From NCBI GenBank assembly GCA_028671895.1, contig CM053800.1:26061886-26125885 (forward strand): a stretch of DNA of 64,000 nucleotides, written 5' to 3'. The notes under the pieces were generated by a model, which was not told where the DNA came from, did not search any database, and saw only the letters and a program-made list of their open reading frames with translations. The DNA comes from Oenanthe sinensis. Its lineage: Eukaryota; Streptophyta; Magnoliopsida; Apiales; Apiaceae. Position numbers and translations under genes: made by a program. This document shows, piece after piece, positions 22,945-36,400 of this stretch; position 1 is the stretch's first letter; each line of letters starts with the position of its first letter.

Positions 22945-25900
22945 GCGGTTGCACAGGTGTTCTGGGTACCTATTCAGCTTCAGTCGGAGTTGCGGTTGAC
23001 TCTCCATACAATCTTCTCTGTTCAGCCTTTGCTAGCTGAAACATGACTTCCTCTTCAATAGGATCTACTGTTTCTTGTTGAACATCATATGGCTGTGTGG
23101 AATCTATCTTTGGCATTTGCCTGATGTAGGATTTGATGTTTCTGGATAAACAGTAGTTCCTGATTTTCTGTGCAGCTTCTAGCTTGGCTTGGGATCTGAA
23201 TCCTTTTGATCCCAACATCCTTTCAACTTGGATCATATACCTCACCGTGTAGCCCTTTAATTACTCATCATCTAACTTCATGATTTGATACAACTTGTTT
23301 GAGAAAAATCTCACTTCATGAGGATCATATAAGATCTGAAGAGTAGCAGCTGTTGCTATTTCTCTAAGTTTGTCCCTGAGTAGTTCATTTTCTTCTGAGC
23401 TTCTCTTTACTTTGTTTAACAAAACTCATATCACTGATAGTGATCTCTTTCGGAAGAATTCCAAAGATACTCTGATTGTTCCATTCCTATGAGTGTAGAC
23501 TAGTAGTTATCAGTCTTCAAGAATGGAATCCACTAGGACAGTGATATAATCAACTTCTTCCTTTAATGCCTTCATGAAGTTATCCAGATTATTATTTGAA
23601 TCTTCAAGACCTTTGATAACTGAAAGCATTTGTCTGTCTTCAAAGGGACCTTGCTGAATTTTATCTAGGACTTTCCTTGCTGCATCCCATCTGTCCCCTA
23701 TCTCCATCTCAATATCTTGCTTTTTCTTATTTACTGCTAAGGCCCAAAGCTTCTGTTTTTCTAAGCTTGCCTCTCTTTCAGCTTGGGTTCTTTCCTTGAC
23801 TAGAGCTTTTAAATTTATAGTTTTGGCATGGCTTGCCTTGATGACTTCTTTCAACTTCTTTATTGCCTCTTCATAGGCAGAATCATGCTCTTTTTCTTTT
23901 GAAAATAGAAATTCATCATCAAAGTCAGCTTCGTCTTCAGCTCTGCAGTAGTCAGGATTGAAACCTTGATTTTCAATACTTACCTCATCAATGAGTTGCT
24001 CTTGTTGATAGTACTGTTCCTCTGGAATATACGTCTGAAATTGATCTTCCTCAGAGTAGAGTTTTTCTTTTCCTTTGCTAGTAGCCCCTTCTTATTCAGC
24101 TACAGCCTTTCCTATTGCCCATTCTTCTTCAGCTATTCCTTTCTCCCCCTTAGTTGAGGGATCCTCTACAGGTTTTGAAGCATCTAAAGATTTACTGAGA
24201 TTTGCAATGGCCAAGAATACCTGCTTCATACCTTCATTGAGATGTTCCATCATCTAACTTGCTGAATCTTGCTGAGGAGATTTCTTCATTTATACGAATT
24301 CTTTCGGTTAAATTTCTTTCCACATCATCAATTCTTTCATTTAAATTGGAAATCTTTTTCATGTCATCAGCAATCAACTTCTGAACATTCTGGATGTTTT
24401 GAGTTTTGATTATTACATTTTTCTTGACATTATCAACATCCTTTCTTATGATTGACAGTTGTTCAGTTACAGAGGCAGACTTGATTTTTGCTTGTTCTTT
24501 CCCTTTGTTTATTTCAGTTTGAACAATCTGCATCTGTTTCTGGAGAGCTTCCATTTTTAACATGAGTTCACTGTGTGTGTGTGCACTCACCTCACTTGCA
24601 CTCTTGTTTGAACTATCACTTTGTGCATGTGTATCGCTCAGTGTTTGCCTCACATCACTCGTGTTTAGCTCCTTATCTTCTCCAGATCCTGATGTTGTAC
24701 CTGTATACACCACTAAAGCAGTTGAAGAGTAGAAATGCTCTTATGAAGCCTGTGAAGGCATGTCCTCAACAAGTTTTACTTGAAGTGGCTCCGCTACTGA
24801 TGTAGCTGCTCCGTGAATGGAGCCCCATCTCCCTCTAAAGAGTGGTTACCTCTCAAACCCACTAGTGGATTCGAGACTTTCTCGTAAAAGAACTGGATGA
24901 AAGAAATCCAGCGGGGTCACCACCTTAGATAATGTATTGAGTGGCTCTTGAGAGTCTGTGATGCCCCTTAGTTCCTCTGAGGGTAACTGATGCTGCACTG
25001 CATCTAAAATGTCATGGTCCACAACATAGGTGGCATCCGACGAGTTTTCATCAAAAACATTTTCTTCAACAAATGTGCCCTCATGTGATTGTGTTTCTGC
25101 AAGTGCAGGTCCTGCTAGTGTAAGAGCTAGCAGTGTGCGAGAATTTGAATCTGAATCGGATGCAGTGGCTGTTCGGCGAATAGAATCACCCGTTTGATTA
25201 AGTTATCTAGATATTCTTGGATAGCCATTTCAAAATCCATATCCCACTGTGAGGAAAAGGATGAGTCTGCAGTGGTCTCAGGTTCTGATCTCTATCTTTT
25301 TGTAGGTGGAGACAGAGCTGCGGGTTCACTTGCACTTACACTTCTCCCCCTAACTTTTTTAACAGGTTTCTTCCTTTTTCGAGTATGACTGATTGAGGAA
25401 GGTGAATGAGAAACTGTTTGGGGCTCTAACTCAGCCTGGGTTTGAACCTGTGTGTTTTCAGGTTCATGGCCAATGTCCTGAAGTGTAAAACCACAAACAT
25501 AGTCCGCCACAGATAAATCTAAAAGTGCAGTTGCTATACTTATAGGTAGGAAATTGGAAGATAGGGTTTGAGATATTACCTGATATTCCTGAGCTTCTTG
25601 TTCTGCATGTTGTGCAGCTTCAAGTAGTAGCCGCACTGTATGATCAGTTTCCATTGGCACTTCCTCTGGTTCTTGTTCTAGTACTTGTTGAGCCTGTTCT
25701 GGGTTGGTAATTTGATCCAAGATCTGACCCATGTAGTTTGGTCTCACCACTGGCACATTTTCAAATCTAGGATTGTTGTTGAGCCTTGAAAATATTTGTC
25801 TCTGAAAAGTTGGAGATACTTCTACCGGACTATTCTGAAATAGCTCTTTATCTTCATCCAACAACAGATCATTCATGAATAGCATCAGGAACCTCAAATA

Positions 25901-26503
25901 ATAGACTTGCACATTTAGTTCCCTGCTTTCTGGCGTTCCCATCTTCCTTATTATTTCTCTCAGAAGTAACTTCCCAAAATTAATTCTCTGGTTATGGGCG
26001 ACAGAATACCCAATAATTTGAAGTAGAGAAGAAATATTATTGAAGTTGTTCTTTGTAGTTAGAGCAAACACTTGAGCTAGTGTGTGAAAGAAGTAGTCCC
26101 ACTCACTTACCAACTTGGCTTTTGTTAGCCTAACCAAATTAATTTCACCCTAATACTGAATGGCATTGAAAAATTCAAGTATCTCTGGAATAGTTGGAGG
26201 ATCAACAAAATCTCTGTCTGGGAACCCTAGAATCTTGTTCACATCATCTTCAGTCACCATGTATTCACGTTCTCCAATGGTGAAAGAAAATTGTACTCTG
26301 TCTCCGACAGTTCTGTTCCTTGCTGTTGAGTACAATGCCCTAAGTGCTAATACTTGTAACGGGGGGTCCAGAGAGATAGATGTTCTAATTAGCGAGTGCT
26401 CATTTAAAAATATGATCCATGGCCTAAACCTCTCAACTGGGCAGTTCACTGGATTAAAAAATCCAACAAAATTGGTCTTGATAATTTCGCAATAACCAGA
26501 CAT
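22945..26503 (-). pseudogene. Env-like gene of element E
   Basis: Third gene of E, about 1,190 codons if uninterrupted, starting at ATG 26503 (MSGYCEIIKTNF). The first 200 or so residues form a compact domain with RPWIIFLNEHSL, FTIGEREYMVTEDDV and NNISSLLQIIGYS; from memory, similar domains occur in many plant hypothetical proteins linked to retroelements. A proline/serine and glutamate-rich middle follows (RGRSVSASEPAALSPPTKR). The C-terminal half is long and charged and looks like coiled coil (SNLNERIDDVERNLTERIR, KEVIKASHAKTINLKALVK). I see no clear signal peptide or transmembrane segment, so env-like here describes position, not proven function. Stops near 26150 and 25290 and several frameshifts inactivate it. 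A short deletion with CAACCG filler replaces the last codons relative to H. Confidence 0.8.
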
Positions 26504-27606
26504 TTTTCAATAATTTTTAATAACCTTAATTAATTAATCCACTTAATTAATTTTACAAATTATCACCAAACACACCACTAAATTCGAAAAACCACAGTCC
26601 AAATCGATTTACTCACAAAATCAATTAACTCAGTCCTTAATCACCACTAGCTCAGCAAAATTGGTTCTACAATACTCACAACCCGGTCCAACTCGGTTAA
26701 CTCTCACAAAAATCGGGCAGAATAACGTTTGTAACAGGTGATTTATAACCAAACTAGCAAGTGTAAGCACTTGTATTAATCAAACAAGCAACTGTAGCAG
26801 TTGTAAAGATCGAAAATCAAAAGGTTTTGCAAGAGTTCTAACAAACTGTTTGTGTGTGTATAACGCATGTGTGTGTGTATAATATTTAAACTGAATATGA
26901 CTTAAAAAAATAGGTTACACACACTCTCGGTATGACTTATGTTGAGGAAAAGTCGGTATGACTTATTTGGGGATTACTCGATATGACTTTTTATAAAACA
27001 AAAAAGTCATGCCGAGTTTTCTTTTTAAATAAGTCATGCCGAGCCAAGTACTTCAACACAAAGTCATACTGAGTTCTAAATAACATAAAATAAAATAAAA
27101 TAATAAGAACACAATATATATGTATATTATTAATTGTTTCTAATATTCGAGATAAAATAATGAAAATCTTATTCGAAAATTAGATTTAATTAATAAAGAC
27201 ATAATAAATATTTACAAGCAATAATTTACATACAACTAATTATTAAGGACATATAATAATTATTTATATTATCAATTGTTCTAATTAATTTAGGAATTAA
27301 ATTAACTCAATACTTGAATTAATTTAATGAATAAATTAATTAATTAATTAATTAATAACATAATTATTATTAATGTACAATAATAATTAGAAAAATAAAT
27401 AAATAAATACATAAAATGTTTAATTTAAATTAAAAATACTTATGTTATAATTGAAATAATTATCTATTAAGAATATTAATTTAATTTTGAGATAATTTTC
27501 CAAAAATTCATAAGCCCTAGGACTTTATTAATTCAAGTCTCATAAATTCTTTAAATATTAATATTTAATATTTATGAGCTTAAATTAATTCCTAGCAACC
27601 AAAAAA
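26504..27606 (-). promoter_or_regulatory. Spacer between E pol and env-like gene, with LTR-type motif array
   Basis: About 1.1 kb without coding capacity. At 26930-27075 it carries a run of CGGTATGACTTAT and its complement AAGTCATGCCGAG, the same motif as in the LTRs of this family, about 430-570 nt before the env-like start codon. A TG/CA-rich stretch at 26858-26885 and AT-rich sequence flank it. Because the motif sits in presumed promoter sequence in the LTR, this may be a second regulatory region for the env-like gene. That role is inference. Confidence 0.5.
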
Positions 27607-29446
27607 TTAGCCATTATTTAACATCCCTAGTTCACTAACCAACTTAGAGAAAATGGATTCATCAAGTGATTTCGTGAAGATGTCGGCTATTTGATCTTCT
27701 GTGGGTACAAAATGTAACACCACAGTTCCATTCATGACATGCTCTCGGATAAAGTGATACCTGATGTCAATGTGCTTAGTTCTTGAGTGTTGTACAGGAT
27801 TGTTGGAGATGGCTATTGCACTTGTGTTGTCGCAGAATATTGGAATTTTGCTCAACGCAAGTCCATAGTCATTCAGTTGATTCCTTATCCACAAGATCTG
27901 TGCACAACAGCTACCTGCCGCAATGTATTCTGCTTCGGCTGTCGAGGTAGACACTGAGTACTGTTTCTTGCTATAACAGGAAATCAGACGACGTCCTAGA
28001 AACTGACAGCTTCCAGAAGTACTTTTCATGTCCATCCTATAACCTGCATAATCTGAATCTGTATAGCCGATTAGGTCAAAACCTGTATCTTTAGGGTACC
28101 AAATTCTAAGATTTGGTGTATCCTTAAGATATCTAAAAATTCTTTTAACAGCTATAAGATGAGATTCCCTAGGATCTGATTAAAATCTAGCACATAAGCA
28201 TGTTGCAAACATTATATCAGGTCTACTAGCAGTTAAGTATAATAATGAGCCTATCATACCTCTATATTTTGTGATGTCAACTTTCTTACCAGTTTCATCC
28301 TTATCAAGCTTTGTGATTGTTGGCATTGGGGTTTTTGCCGGTGAAGAATCTTCTAGACTGTATTTCCTCAGAAGATCTCTTATGTACTTTGATTGGCAAA
28401 TGAAAATCCCATCTTCCTTTTGCTTTACTTGTAATCCAAGGAAGAATGACATCTCACCCATCATGCTCATTTCATATCTACTCTGCATTAACTATAATAT
28501 CGTCAACATACACTTAGCAAATCATTTACATAAGTTTTCATTAGAAGAACCAAATATAATATCGTCAACATACACTTGAACAAATATCATATCTTTTTTC
28601 ATGCAATTTATAAAAGAGAGTTTTATCTATGACACCTCTAACAAAACTATTTTCAAGTAAAAATACAGAGAGTGTGTCATACCATGTCCTCGGTGCTTGC
28701 TTGAGCCCATAGAGAGCTTTGAATAAGAAGTATACAAAATCAGCAAAATTTGGATTTTCAAAGCCAAGGGGCTGTTCCACATATACTTCTTCTTCTAACT
28801 CTCCATTCAGAAATGCACTCTTCATATCCATTTGATAAACTTTGAAATTGGAATGTGTTGCGAATGCCAGAAAAATTCTGATTGCTTCAAGTCTTGCAAC
28901 TGGTGCATAGGTTTCATCATAATCGATTTCCTCTTCTTGGGAGTAACCTTTAGCAACCAGTCTGGCCTTGTTCCTTGTAACAAAGCCATCACCGTCTAAC
29001 TTGTTCCTGTATACCCATCTTGTACCAATTACAGATCTGTCTTTTGGCCTGGGTACAAATGTCCATACTTCCTGTCTCTCAAATTGATTGAGTTCTTCTT
29101 GCATGGCAAGAACCCAATCTAGATCTGTTAGTGCTTCTTCAATCTTCTTTGGTTCTTCTAGGGATAGAAAAACTGAAAATAGACATTCATTTGAAGTTGC
29201 ACTTCTGGTTCTTACTCCAACATCTGGATCACCTATAATCAATTCAAATGGATGATCTCTACTCCATACCCTTTCTCTTGGTAAGTTTGATTTAGATGAT
29301 TCGCTTCTGTATTCATTTTGATGTTGTGTTCTGCCTGTAGATCCATTATCTCTCCCTGAGTTGCTGCCAGGATTACTGTTTGATCCACCACTGGTATTGG
29401 TAATATCTCTAGTGTTTCCATTGTTTCCACCACCACTACCTGGATC
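27607..29446 (-). pseudogene. pol: Element E pol, 3' part: linker, RT, RNase H
   Basis: Reading leftwards from 29446: an N/G/S-rich linker; ELIIGDPDVGVRTRSAT; the RT with TRWVYRNKLDGDG, YQMDMKSAFLNGELEEE and GLKQAPRTWYD; the catalytic YVDD at about 28559-28580; then KYSLEDSSPAKTPMP and RNase H with STAEAEYIAAGSC, DNTSAIAISNNPVQHSRTK and ADIFTKSLDE. The end is near 27607. Just after YVDD a short stretch encoding the same site is repeated (28495-28517), which disrupts the frame. A stop and frame break occur near 28180-28035. It joins the first half of pol at 43197. Confidence 0.92.
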
Positions 29447-30069
29447 TGAAAGGCATATGTCTAGGCCTATTTATAATAATTAGATGACAACTCAACTCAA
29501 TCTAGAAAAAGTGGTAAATAATAAATATCTAACAGGAATCAAGAAGAAGACAGTCAACTAGTCACAGAGAATCAAAAGAATCAGAAGTACTCAGTTGAAC
29601 CTGCTACTTAACACTGAAGAAGTTTATTAATATGTTCAAGCGTCAGTGAAGAATAAATAGTAGTAGTTCATAAGAATTCAGAAGATTCAGAAGATTTCAA
29701 AGTGCCTACTGCGCAAAGATTCCAGAAAAAGAGGATTGACAATAAAGCTTAGAAAGGACAGAAGGCCACAGCTTAAAAAGTTAATAATTGAAGAATATTT
29801 ATTAGTATGACACAAATGAACCAGACAGTACATTTGTTTGTCAACAATAATAATATTTATTCTTCAGTTAGCTCAAGTGGTTTTATGACTGAAGACAAAG
29901 CAAAGACGGGAAGATTTCAAGGGTGATAAAAATAGTATTTTAATTCTACTAACAATAGTTAATTTATTATTTAATTTATCTAATTAAATTAATTCAAGTT
30001 GAATTTAATTTAATTAATAAATTAACTAATTAAATTAAGTAGAATTAATTTATTACAAAAGAAAATGAA

Positions 30070-30330
30070 TTAATATGACTTATAATATAAGTCATACCGA
30101 ATTATGACTTATAATAATAAGTCATACCGAGTTTTGACTTGAAAATAAGTCATACCGACTTATTTTTAAATAAGTCATACCGACTTATTGATTAGATAAG
30201 TCATACCGATTTTCTGATTATTAAAATAAGTCATTCTGATTTATTTTATTAAAAAGAAAATTCGAATATGACTTTAAGATAAGTCATGCCAAATTTTGAA
30301 GAGTCATACCGACAAAAATAAGTCATGTCC
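30070..30330 (+). promoter_or_regulatory. AAGTCATACCGA motif array in the H LTR
   Basis: The motif AAGTCATACCGA or a near match recurs about every 35 nt from 30090 to 30312, alternating with its partial complement TATGACTTAT, so several pairs can fold back. The array ends about 80-100 nt upstream of the TATA-like sequence, in the U3 promoter position. The same array is in the other LTRs of the family (21895-22115, 42302-42540, 47745-48005). Confidence 0.8.
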
Positions 30331-30729
30331 AGCCTTTTTAAGAGTCATATAAGAGTTATTTCTTGTCTTTCAAGAGTCATAATGAAAGAGTCATACAAGC
30401 TTTACAACCTCTATAAATATGAGGTGTTGGCTTCATATTTCAGCGTCGTTCAAACATTCAAATTCAGAAATTTGTATGCATTGTAATATTCACAGATTTT
30501 TTTGCTTAGTTTGGAATATAAATTGTTAATCTCGAACAAGTCATGTCAAAATCATTCTAGACAATTTATCAAATACAAACATTATTCACTATATTAATTC
30601 TGTAATACTTTTCAAGTTAAAATCAAATATTCTACTTGAACAGTATTTCACCTAAATTAATATTTCAGGATTAAAATTAACTTTATATTATTAATCCGAA
30701 TTTGCGAGTAAGTTCAGATATTGCATTAA

Positions 30730-30742
30730 CCCCCCCCCCCCC
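30730..30742 (+). repeat. Cytosine homopolymer
   Basis: Thirteen cytosines near the end of the H 5' LTR, where the other copy (about 42945) has six. It may be a real expansion or a sequencing error. Confidence 0.85.
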
Positions 30743-30767
30743 TTCTACAATATCAGGGACCAACAAT

Positions 30768-30779
30768 TGGCATCAGAGC
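30768..30779 (+). other. Primer-binding site of H
   Basis: TGGCATCAGAGC differs by one base from the usual TGGTATCAGAGC match to initiator tRNA-Met. It lies two bases after the LTR. Confidence 0.88.
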
Positions 30780-30975
30780 TGGTTGATATATTAAATATCA
30801 GATCCGAACCAAATATTCTGCAACTCTTACAGATCTCAAAAATTATTTTTAATTAGAAAATATTTTTTATTTGAAATATTTTTTTTTAATTTTTTTTTAT
30901 TTCTGATCAAAAATTATTTTAAGTCAAAAATTAAAATATTTTTTTGAAACACTTAACCTTTAATATTATTTAAAG

Positions 30976-33417
30976 ATGAGTACACAAAAGGTAACGAGCA
31001 TCAAAATTCCATCATTCGACAAAGATCATTATAATCTATGGAAGCACAAGATGCAGTTATTTATTGGAATCACCAATCCTAAATATGCCTTGATCTTGGA
31101 AAAAGGCATTGAACCTCCAATAACAGTTATTCTCGAACACGAGGTAGATGGGGTCGTAATTCATCATAGACAGGTTCCAAAAAGTCCGGCAGACTACAAC
31201 GATGAAGAAAAGGAAGCTGTATCCCTGGACAATAACCTCAAGCTTATACTGATAGAATCCTTAGACTATGTCATGTACAATCACGTGGTCAACTGCAAGA
31301 CTGCCAAGAAAATCTGGGATACTATAGAGGTTATAAATGAAGGGACTGAAGAAGTCAAAGAGAATAAACTGGAGATTCTGACTTCCCAGTACGAGCAGCT
31401 TAAATCCAATCCTGGTGAGGGTATCTCTGAGGTGTTTCAGAGATTGAACAAACTAATAAATGAGCTCAACCTCAACGGGAAATATTACTTAAACCAGGAG
31501 GTCAACAGGAAGTTTATATTAACCTTGCCAGAGCATCTGGAGCACAGGATCGCGGCCATCCGAGAGTCTAGGGCACATGAATGAGATAACCCTAGAAAGA
31601 CTCTATGGAGTTCTGAAGACATATGAATTGGAGCAGATCCAAACAAGAGAGATGTATGGCAGAGGCAAAATTTTGAGTTCTTCTAAAGCACTGATAGTAG
31701 AAGCACCAGAGAAAGAGGAAGTGAAGGCTGTTTCACCTTCAAAAAGTTCAGAAAAATATGTTGTTCCAGAATATGGTCATACTCCAGAAAAACAGGAAAG
31801 TGGTGAATTCTATTCTCTAGAAGAATTGGATCAGCTAGAAGATGAATCTCTAGCTATGTTTGCCAGGAAGTTTGGAAACATGAGATTCAGAAGAAATTCC
31901 TCATTTAAATCTAAACCTACCTTTGGAAGGTTTTAAAAAGAAAGTTCTTCATCAGCTGTATCTAGAAGCGGCTACAAGACCGGCTTGGTTAATAGAAGCA
32001 AGATCCGTTGCTTCAACTGCAATGAGCTTGGTCATTTTGCAACTGAATGTAAGATGCCGAAGCAAGGACAGAAGAGAGACTCTTATCAAGAATTGAAAGA
32101 GAAATATGATGCCTTAGTGAAAAAGCATCAAGGGAAGTCCTATCTAGCGGAGGGCAAGAGCTGGGATGACTCAGACAATGATGAGAAAGAAGAGCTAGGA
32201 AATCTTGCTCTTATGGCTTCATCAGATTGATCAGTGTCTCCACCTCGGACAGGAGGAAAAGAGGTAGATCCCTCATGCCCTAAAATGTTCAAACTGTTAG
32301 GAAAAGAATTGGACGACACCAGAGATAGGGTTAACAAACTACGTCTCAGAATTAAAGAATTAACTGATGAGAATGATAGTTTAAATTTGTTAAAAACCAG
32401 AAATATAAAAATGACCGAGGACCTAGCTTTTCAGGTTAATAGAGTCAGTTGTTTTGTCAAGGTTGAAGCCTATCTCAAAAACCAGATTGTAGAGGAACAT
32501 AAAAAGTGTCTTGCCTATAAACATTCCTCTTACATTGTAAAAGACCTAGTTGACCAACAGGAAATAAAACGTAAAGTTGGAATAGGCTATGAATATAATC
32601 AATCTGTAGGAAAGGCAAGCAACATAACCCCTTTCAGAAAAAGTGCTGAAGAAAGGGGTATCCCACATGTTGTTAAGGACACACCTAAACCTCTTTTCAT
32701 AACCCCAATAGTAGAACCAAACCTGGAGAGCTCTATACTTATTCAATATGAAATGAAGTTAGAGGATCTCGAGGAAGAAAAGAAAAGAGAGGAACTTGCC
32801 AAGGACATAAAAAGAGTTAATGTCCAACAAGAAATGACTGCACCTAAGACATCAGTGAAAGATGTGGGAACCTCTGTTTTCCCCAATCCTGGTATAGGTG
32901 TTAAAGATTTAAAGAAAAAACCTAACAGACCCAATTCCTTTGTGAATAGTAGGAACAGTAACAACAGATTTCATTCTACTGAAAACTTTAAATTTGCTGA
33001 AAAAGTTGAAGTAGAAACTGTTAAGACACAAACTGTTAAGTCACCTACTGTTGTGAATAACATGCCTATAATTGATGTTTGCCATAAACCATGTGGTATT
33101 TTAAATTGTATGTTATGTGCTTTTAATGCTATGACTGCTTATTTCAAACGCATGATTGGTAATAAAGATAACATGACGCCTAGACAACACATCAATAATA
33201 AATATGCAAAATCCAAGGCTGCAAGTCCTTCATCTCCCAAGAAGGAAGCCTATATTCCTAAGTCTAAACAGAAAGCTCTTGAGACTATCTATAAGAAGGT
33301 AGAAACAGTCAAGGAAGATAATGTTGTTATTCGAAAAGGATCTGTTGTCAAAGCTGACAAAGGTCAATTCTTTAAGTATGCCGGGCCCAATCAATTTCGG
33401 GCTCTGAAGACGAATTA
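30976..33417 (+). pseudogene. gag: Element H gag
   Basis: Gag starts at ATG 30976 (MSTQKVTSIKIPSFDKDHYN), about 200 nt after the primer-binding site. It is the capsid/nucleocapsid precursor: a copia capsid-type domain (YNLWKHKMQLFIG, SNPGEGISEVFQRLNKL), a basic region, the zinc knuckle CFNCNELGHFATEC at about 32010-32051, then a long C-terminal extension (RVSCFVKVEAYLKNQIVEE) ending in FFKYAGPNQF and TAA at 33415-33417. Its total of about 813 codons is long for copia but usual for Sireviruses. Defects: a frameshift near 31575, a TAA at about 31934 and a TGA at about 32228. The last two are single-base changes relative to E. Confidence 0.93.
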
Positions 33418-33436
33418 ATCCGTTTGATATCTGCAG

Positions 33437-36400
33437 GGAGTTAAACAGGTAAATCGAGTTATATGGATCCTGGACAGTGGATCTTCAAGGCATATGACCG
33501 GAGATAGAGCCCTGCTATCAGACGTGGTTGAAAGAGCTGGCCCAATTGTCAACTTTGGAGATAACAGCAAAGAAATGACTACGGGATATGGCAAGTTAAA
33601 TACTGGATATGTTATCATTGAAAACGTCTCTTTAGTGGAAGGACTTAAGCACAATCTACTCAGTGTCAGTCAATTTTGTGATAAAGGTTACAAAGTAAAC
33701 TTCATCAAAGAAAGGTGTTTAATAGCTCATTCTAAAGACGACAGACTAGCCTTGCGGGGAGTAAGGAAAGGAAATTTGTACGTAGCAGATCTCAACTCAG
33801 GAACTGAAGATGAAGCAAACTGTTTTTATTCAAAGGCTTCATCAGAAGAAAGCTGGCTATGGCACAAGAAACTCTCACACCTGAACTTCAAAACTATGAA
33901 CTCTCTAGTCAAGAGGGATTTGGTGAGAGGACTGCCTCCAATGGAATTTACACAAGAAGGATTGTGTGAGGCATGTCAAAAAGGGAAGTCAAAGAAAGCA
34001 ACTCACAAAGAAAGAGACACTACGAATATCACTGAACCCCTGCAACTGCTTCATATGGATTTATTTGGTCCAGTCAATATTTTGTCTATGTCTAGAAAGA
34101 AATATGCCTTAGTGATTGTTGATGACTTCACCAAATATACGTGGGTTTTATTCTTAAACTCTAAAGATGAAACTCCACAATTGGTGATTGATCATGTAAA
34201 GATGATAGAGTTGGATTCAAAATTAGTTGTCCAGGCAATCAGGTCAGATAATGGTACAGAATTCAAGAATGAAGTTCTGATTGATTTCTGCTCAGACAAA
34301 GGGATAACGAGACAATACTCAGCACCAAAAACTCCGTAACAGAATGGAGTTGTAGAAAGGAAGAATCGAACCTTGATTGAAGCTGCAAGAACTATGTTAA
34401 GTGAATCAGGTTTACCTATCTACTTTTGGGCTGAAGCAGTTAACACAGCATGTTATACCCAGAATCGAACTCTGATCAACAAAGATCATATGAAGACCCC
34501 CTATGAGTTAATGGCTGGTAAGAAACCTACTCTCAAGTACTTTCATGTATTTGGAGCCAAATGCTTTGTGCTAAAAGATGGAAATGAACATCTTGGCAAG
34601 TTTGAGGCCAAAGCACACGAAGCTATTTTTGTTGGTTACTCAAGAAGAGCTTATAGGGTGTACATAATTGATCAACACCAAGTAAAGGAAAGTGTCAATG
34701 TTACTTTTAATGACACTAAACTCCCAAGTATCCAAAGTGAAGATCCTTCTGAGTCATTGAAATTTAATAATTATCCAAACTCAAATTCCGATGACGAAGA
34801 AGGACCTGAGGTTGCAACAGGAGATGACAATAATGATGATAATGATCCAGGTAATGGTGGTGGAAACAATGAAAACACTGGAGATATTACCAATACCAGT
34901 GGTGGATCAAGCAGTCATCCTGGCAGCAACTCAGGGGGAGTTAATGGATCTACAGGCATAACACAACATCAAAATGAATATAGAGGCGAATCATCTAGAT
35001 CAAACTTACCAAGAGAAAGGGTATAGAGTAGAGATCATCATTTTGAATTGATTATAGGTGATCTAGATGTTGGAGTGAGAACCAGAAGTGCAACTTCAAA
35101 TGAATGTCTATTTTCAGTTTTTCTATCCCATGAAGAACCAAAGAAGATTGAAGAAGCACTAACAGATCTAGATTGGGTTCTTGCCATGCAAGAAGAACTC
35201 AATCAATTTTAGAGACAGGAAGTATGGACACTTGTACCCAGGCCAAAAGACAGATCTGTAATTGGTACAAAATGGGTATATAGGAACAAGTTAGACGGTG
35301 ATGGCATTGTTAGAAGGAACAAGGCCAGACTGGTTGCTAAGGGCTACTCCCAAGAAGAGGGAATCGATTATGATGAAACCTATGCACCAGTTGCAAGACT
35401 TGAAGCAATCAGAATTTTTTTGGCATTCGCAGCACATTCCAATTTCAAAGTTTATCAAATGGATGTGAAGATTGCATTTCTGAATGGAGAGTTAGAAGAA
35501 GAAGTATATGTGGAACAACCCCTGGCTTTGAAAATCCAGATTTTGATGAGTTTGTATACTTCTTATTCAAAGCTCTCTATGGGCTCAAGCAAGCACCGAG
35601 AACATGGTATGACACACTCTCTGTATTTTTACTTGAAAATAGTTTTCTTAGAGGTGTCATAGATAAAACTCTCTTTTATAAACTGCATGAAAAAGATATG
35701 ATATTTGTTCAAGTGTATGTTGACGATATTATATTTGGTTCTACTAATGAAAACTTGTGCAAGAGATTTGCTAAGTTAATGCAGAGTAGGTATGAAATGA
35801 GCATGATGGGTGAGCTGTCATTCTTCCTTGGATTACAAGTAAAGTAAAAGGAAGATGGGATTTTCATTTGCCAATCAAAGTACGTAAGAGATCTTCTGAG
35901 GAAATACAATCTAGAAGATTCTTCTCCCGCAAAAACCCCAATACCAACAGCCATAAAGCTTGATAAGGATGAAACTGGTAAGAAAGTTGACATCACAAGC
36001 TATAGAGGTATGATAGGCTCATTATTATACTTAACTGCTAGTAGACCTAATATAATGTTTGCAACATGCTTATGTGCTAGATTTCAATCAGATCCTAGGG
36101 AATCTCATCTTATAGCTGTTAAAAGAATTTTTAAATATCTGAAGGGTACACCAAATCTTGGAATTTGGCACCCTAAAGATACAGGTTTTGACCTAATCGG
36201 CTATACAGATTCAGATTATGCAGGTTGTAGGATGGACATGAAAAGTACTTCTGGAAGCTGTCAGTTTCTAGGACGACGTCTGATTTCCTGGTATAGCAAG
36301 AAACAACACTCAGTGTCTACCTCCACAGCCGAAGTAGAATACATTGCGGCAGGTAGTTGTTATGCACAGATCTTGTGGATAAGAAATCAACTGAATGACT

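Larger units (their letters stand above)
29447..30765 (+). repeat. 5' LTR of element H
   Basis: Starts TGAAAGGCATATGTC and ends CAGGGACCAACA. It contains the AAGTCATACCGA motif array, a TATA-like CTATAAATATGAGG at about 30411, and a C run near the end. It is the same family as the E LTRs in reverse. Confidence 0.93.

Noticed and set aside
30730..30742. Poly-C as a functional signal
   Set aside because: The sister LTR has six cytosines; homopolymer length is prone to sequencing error.
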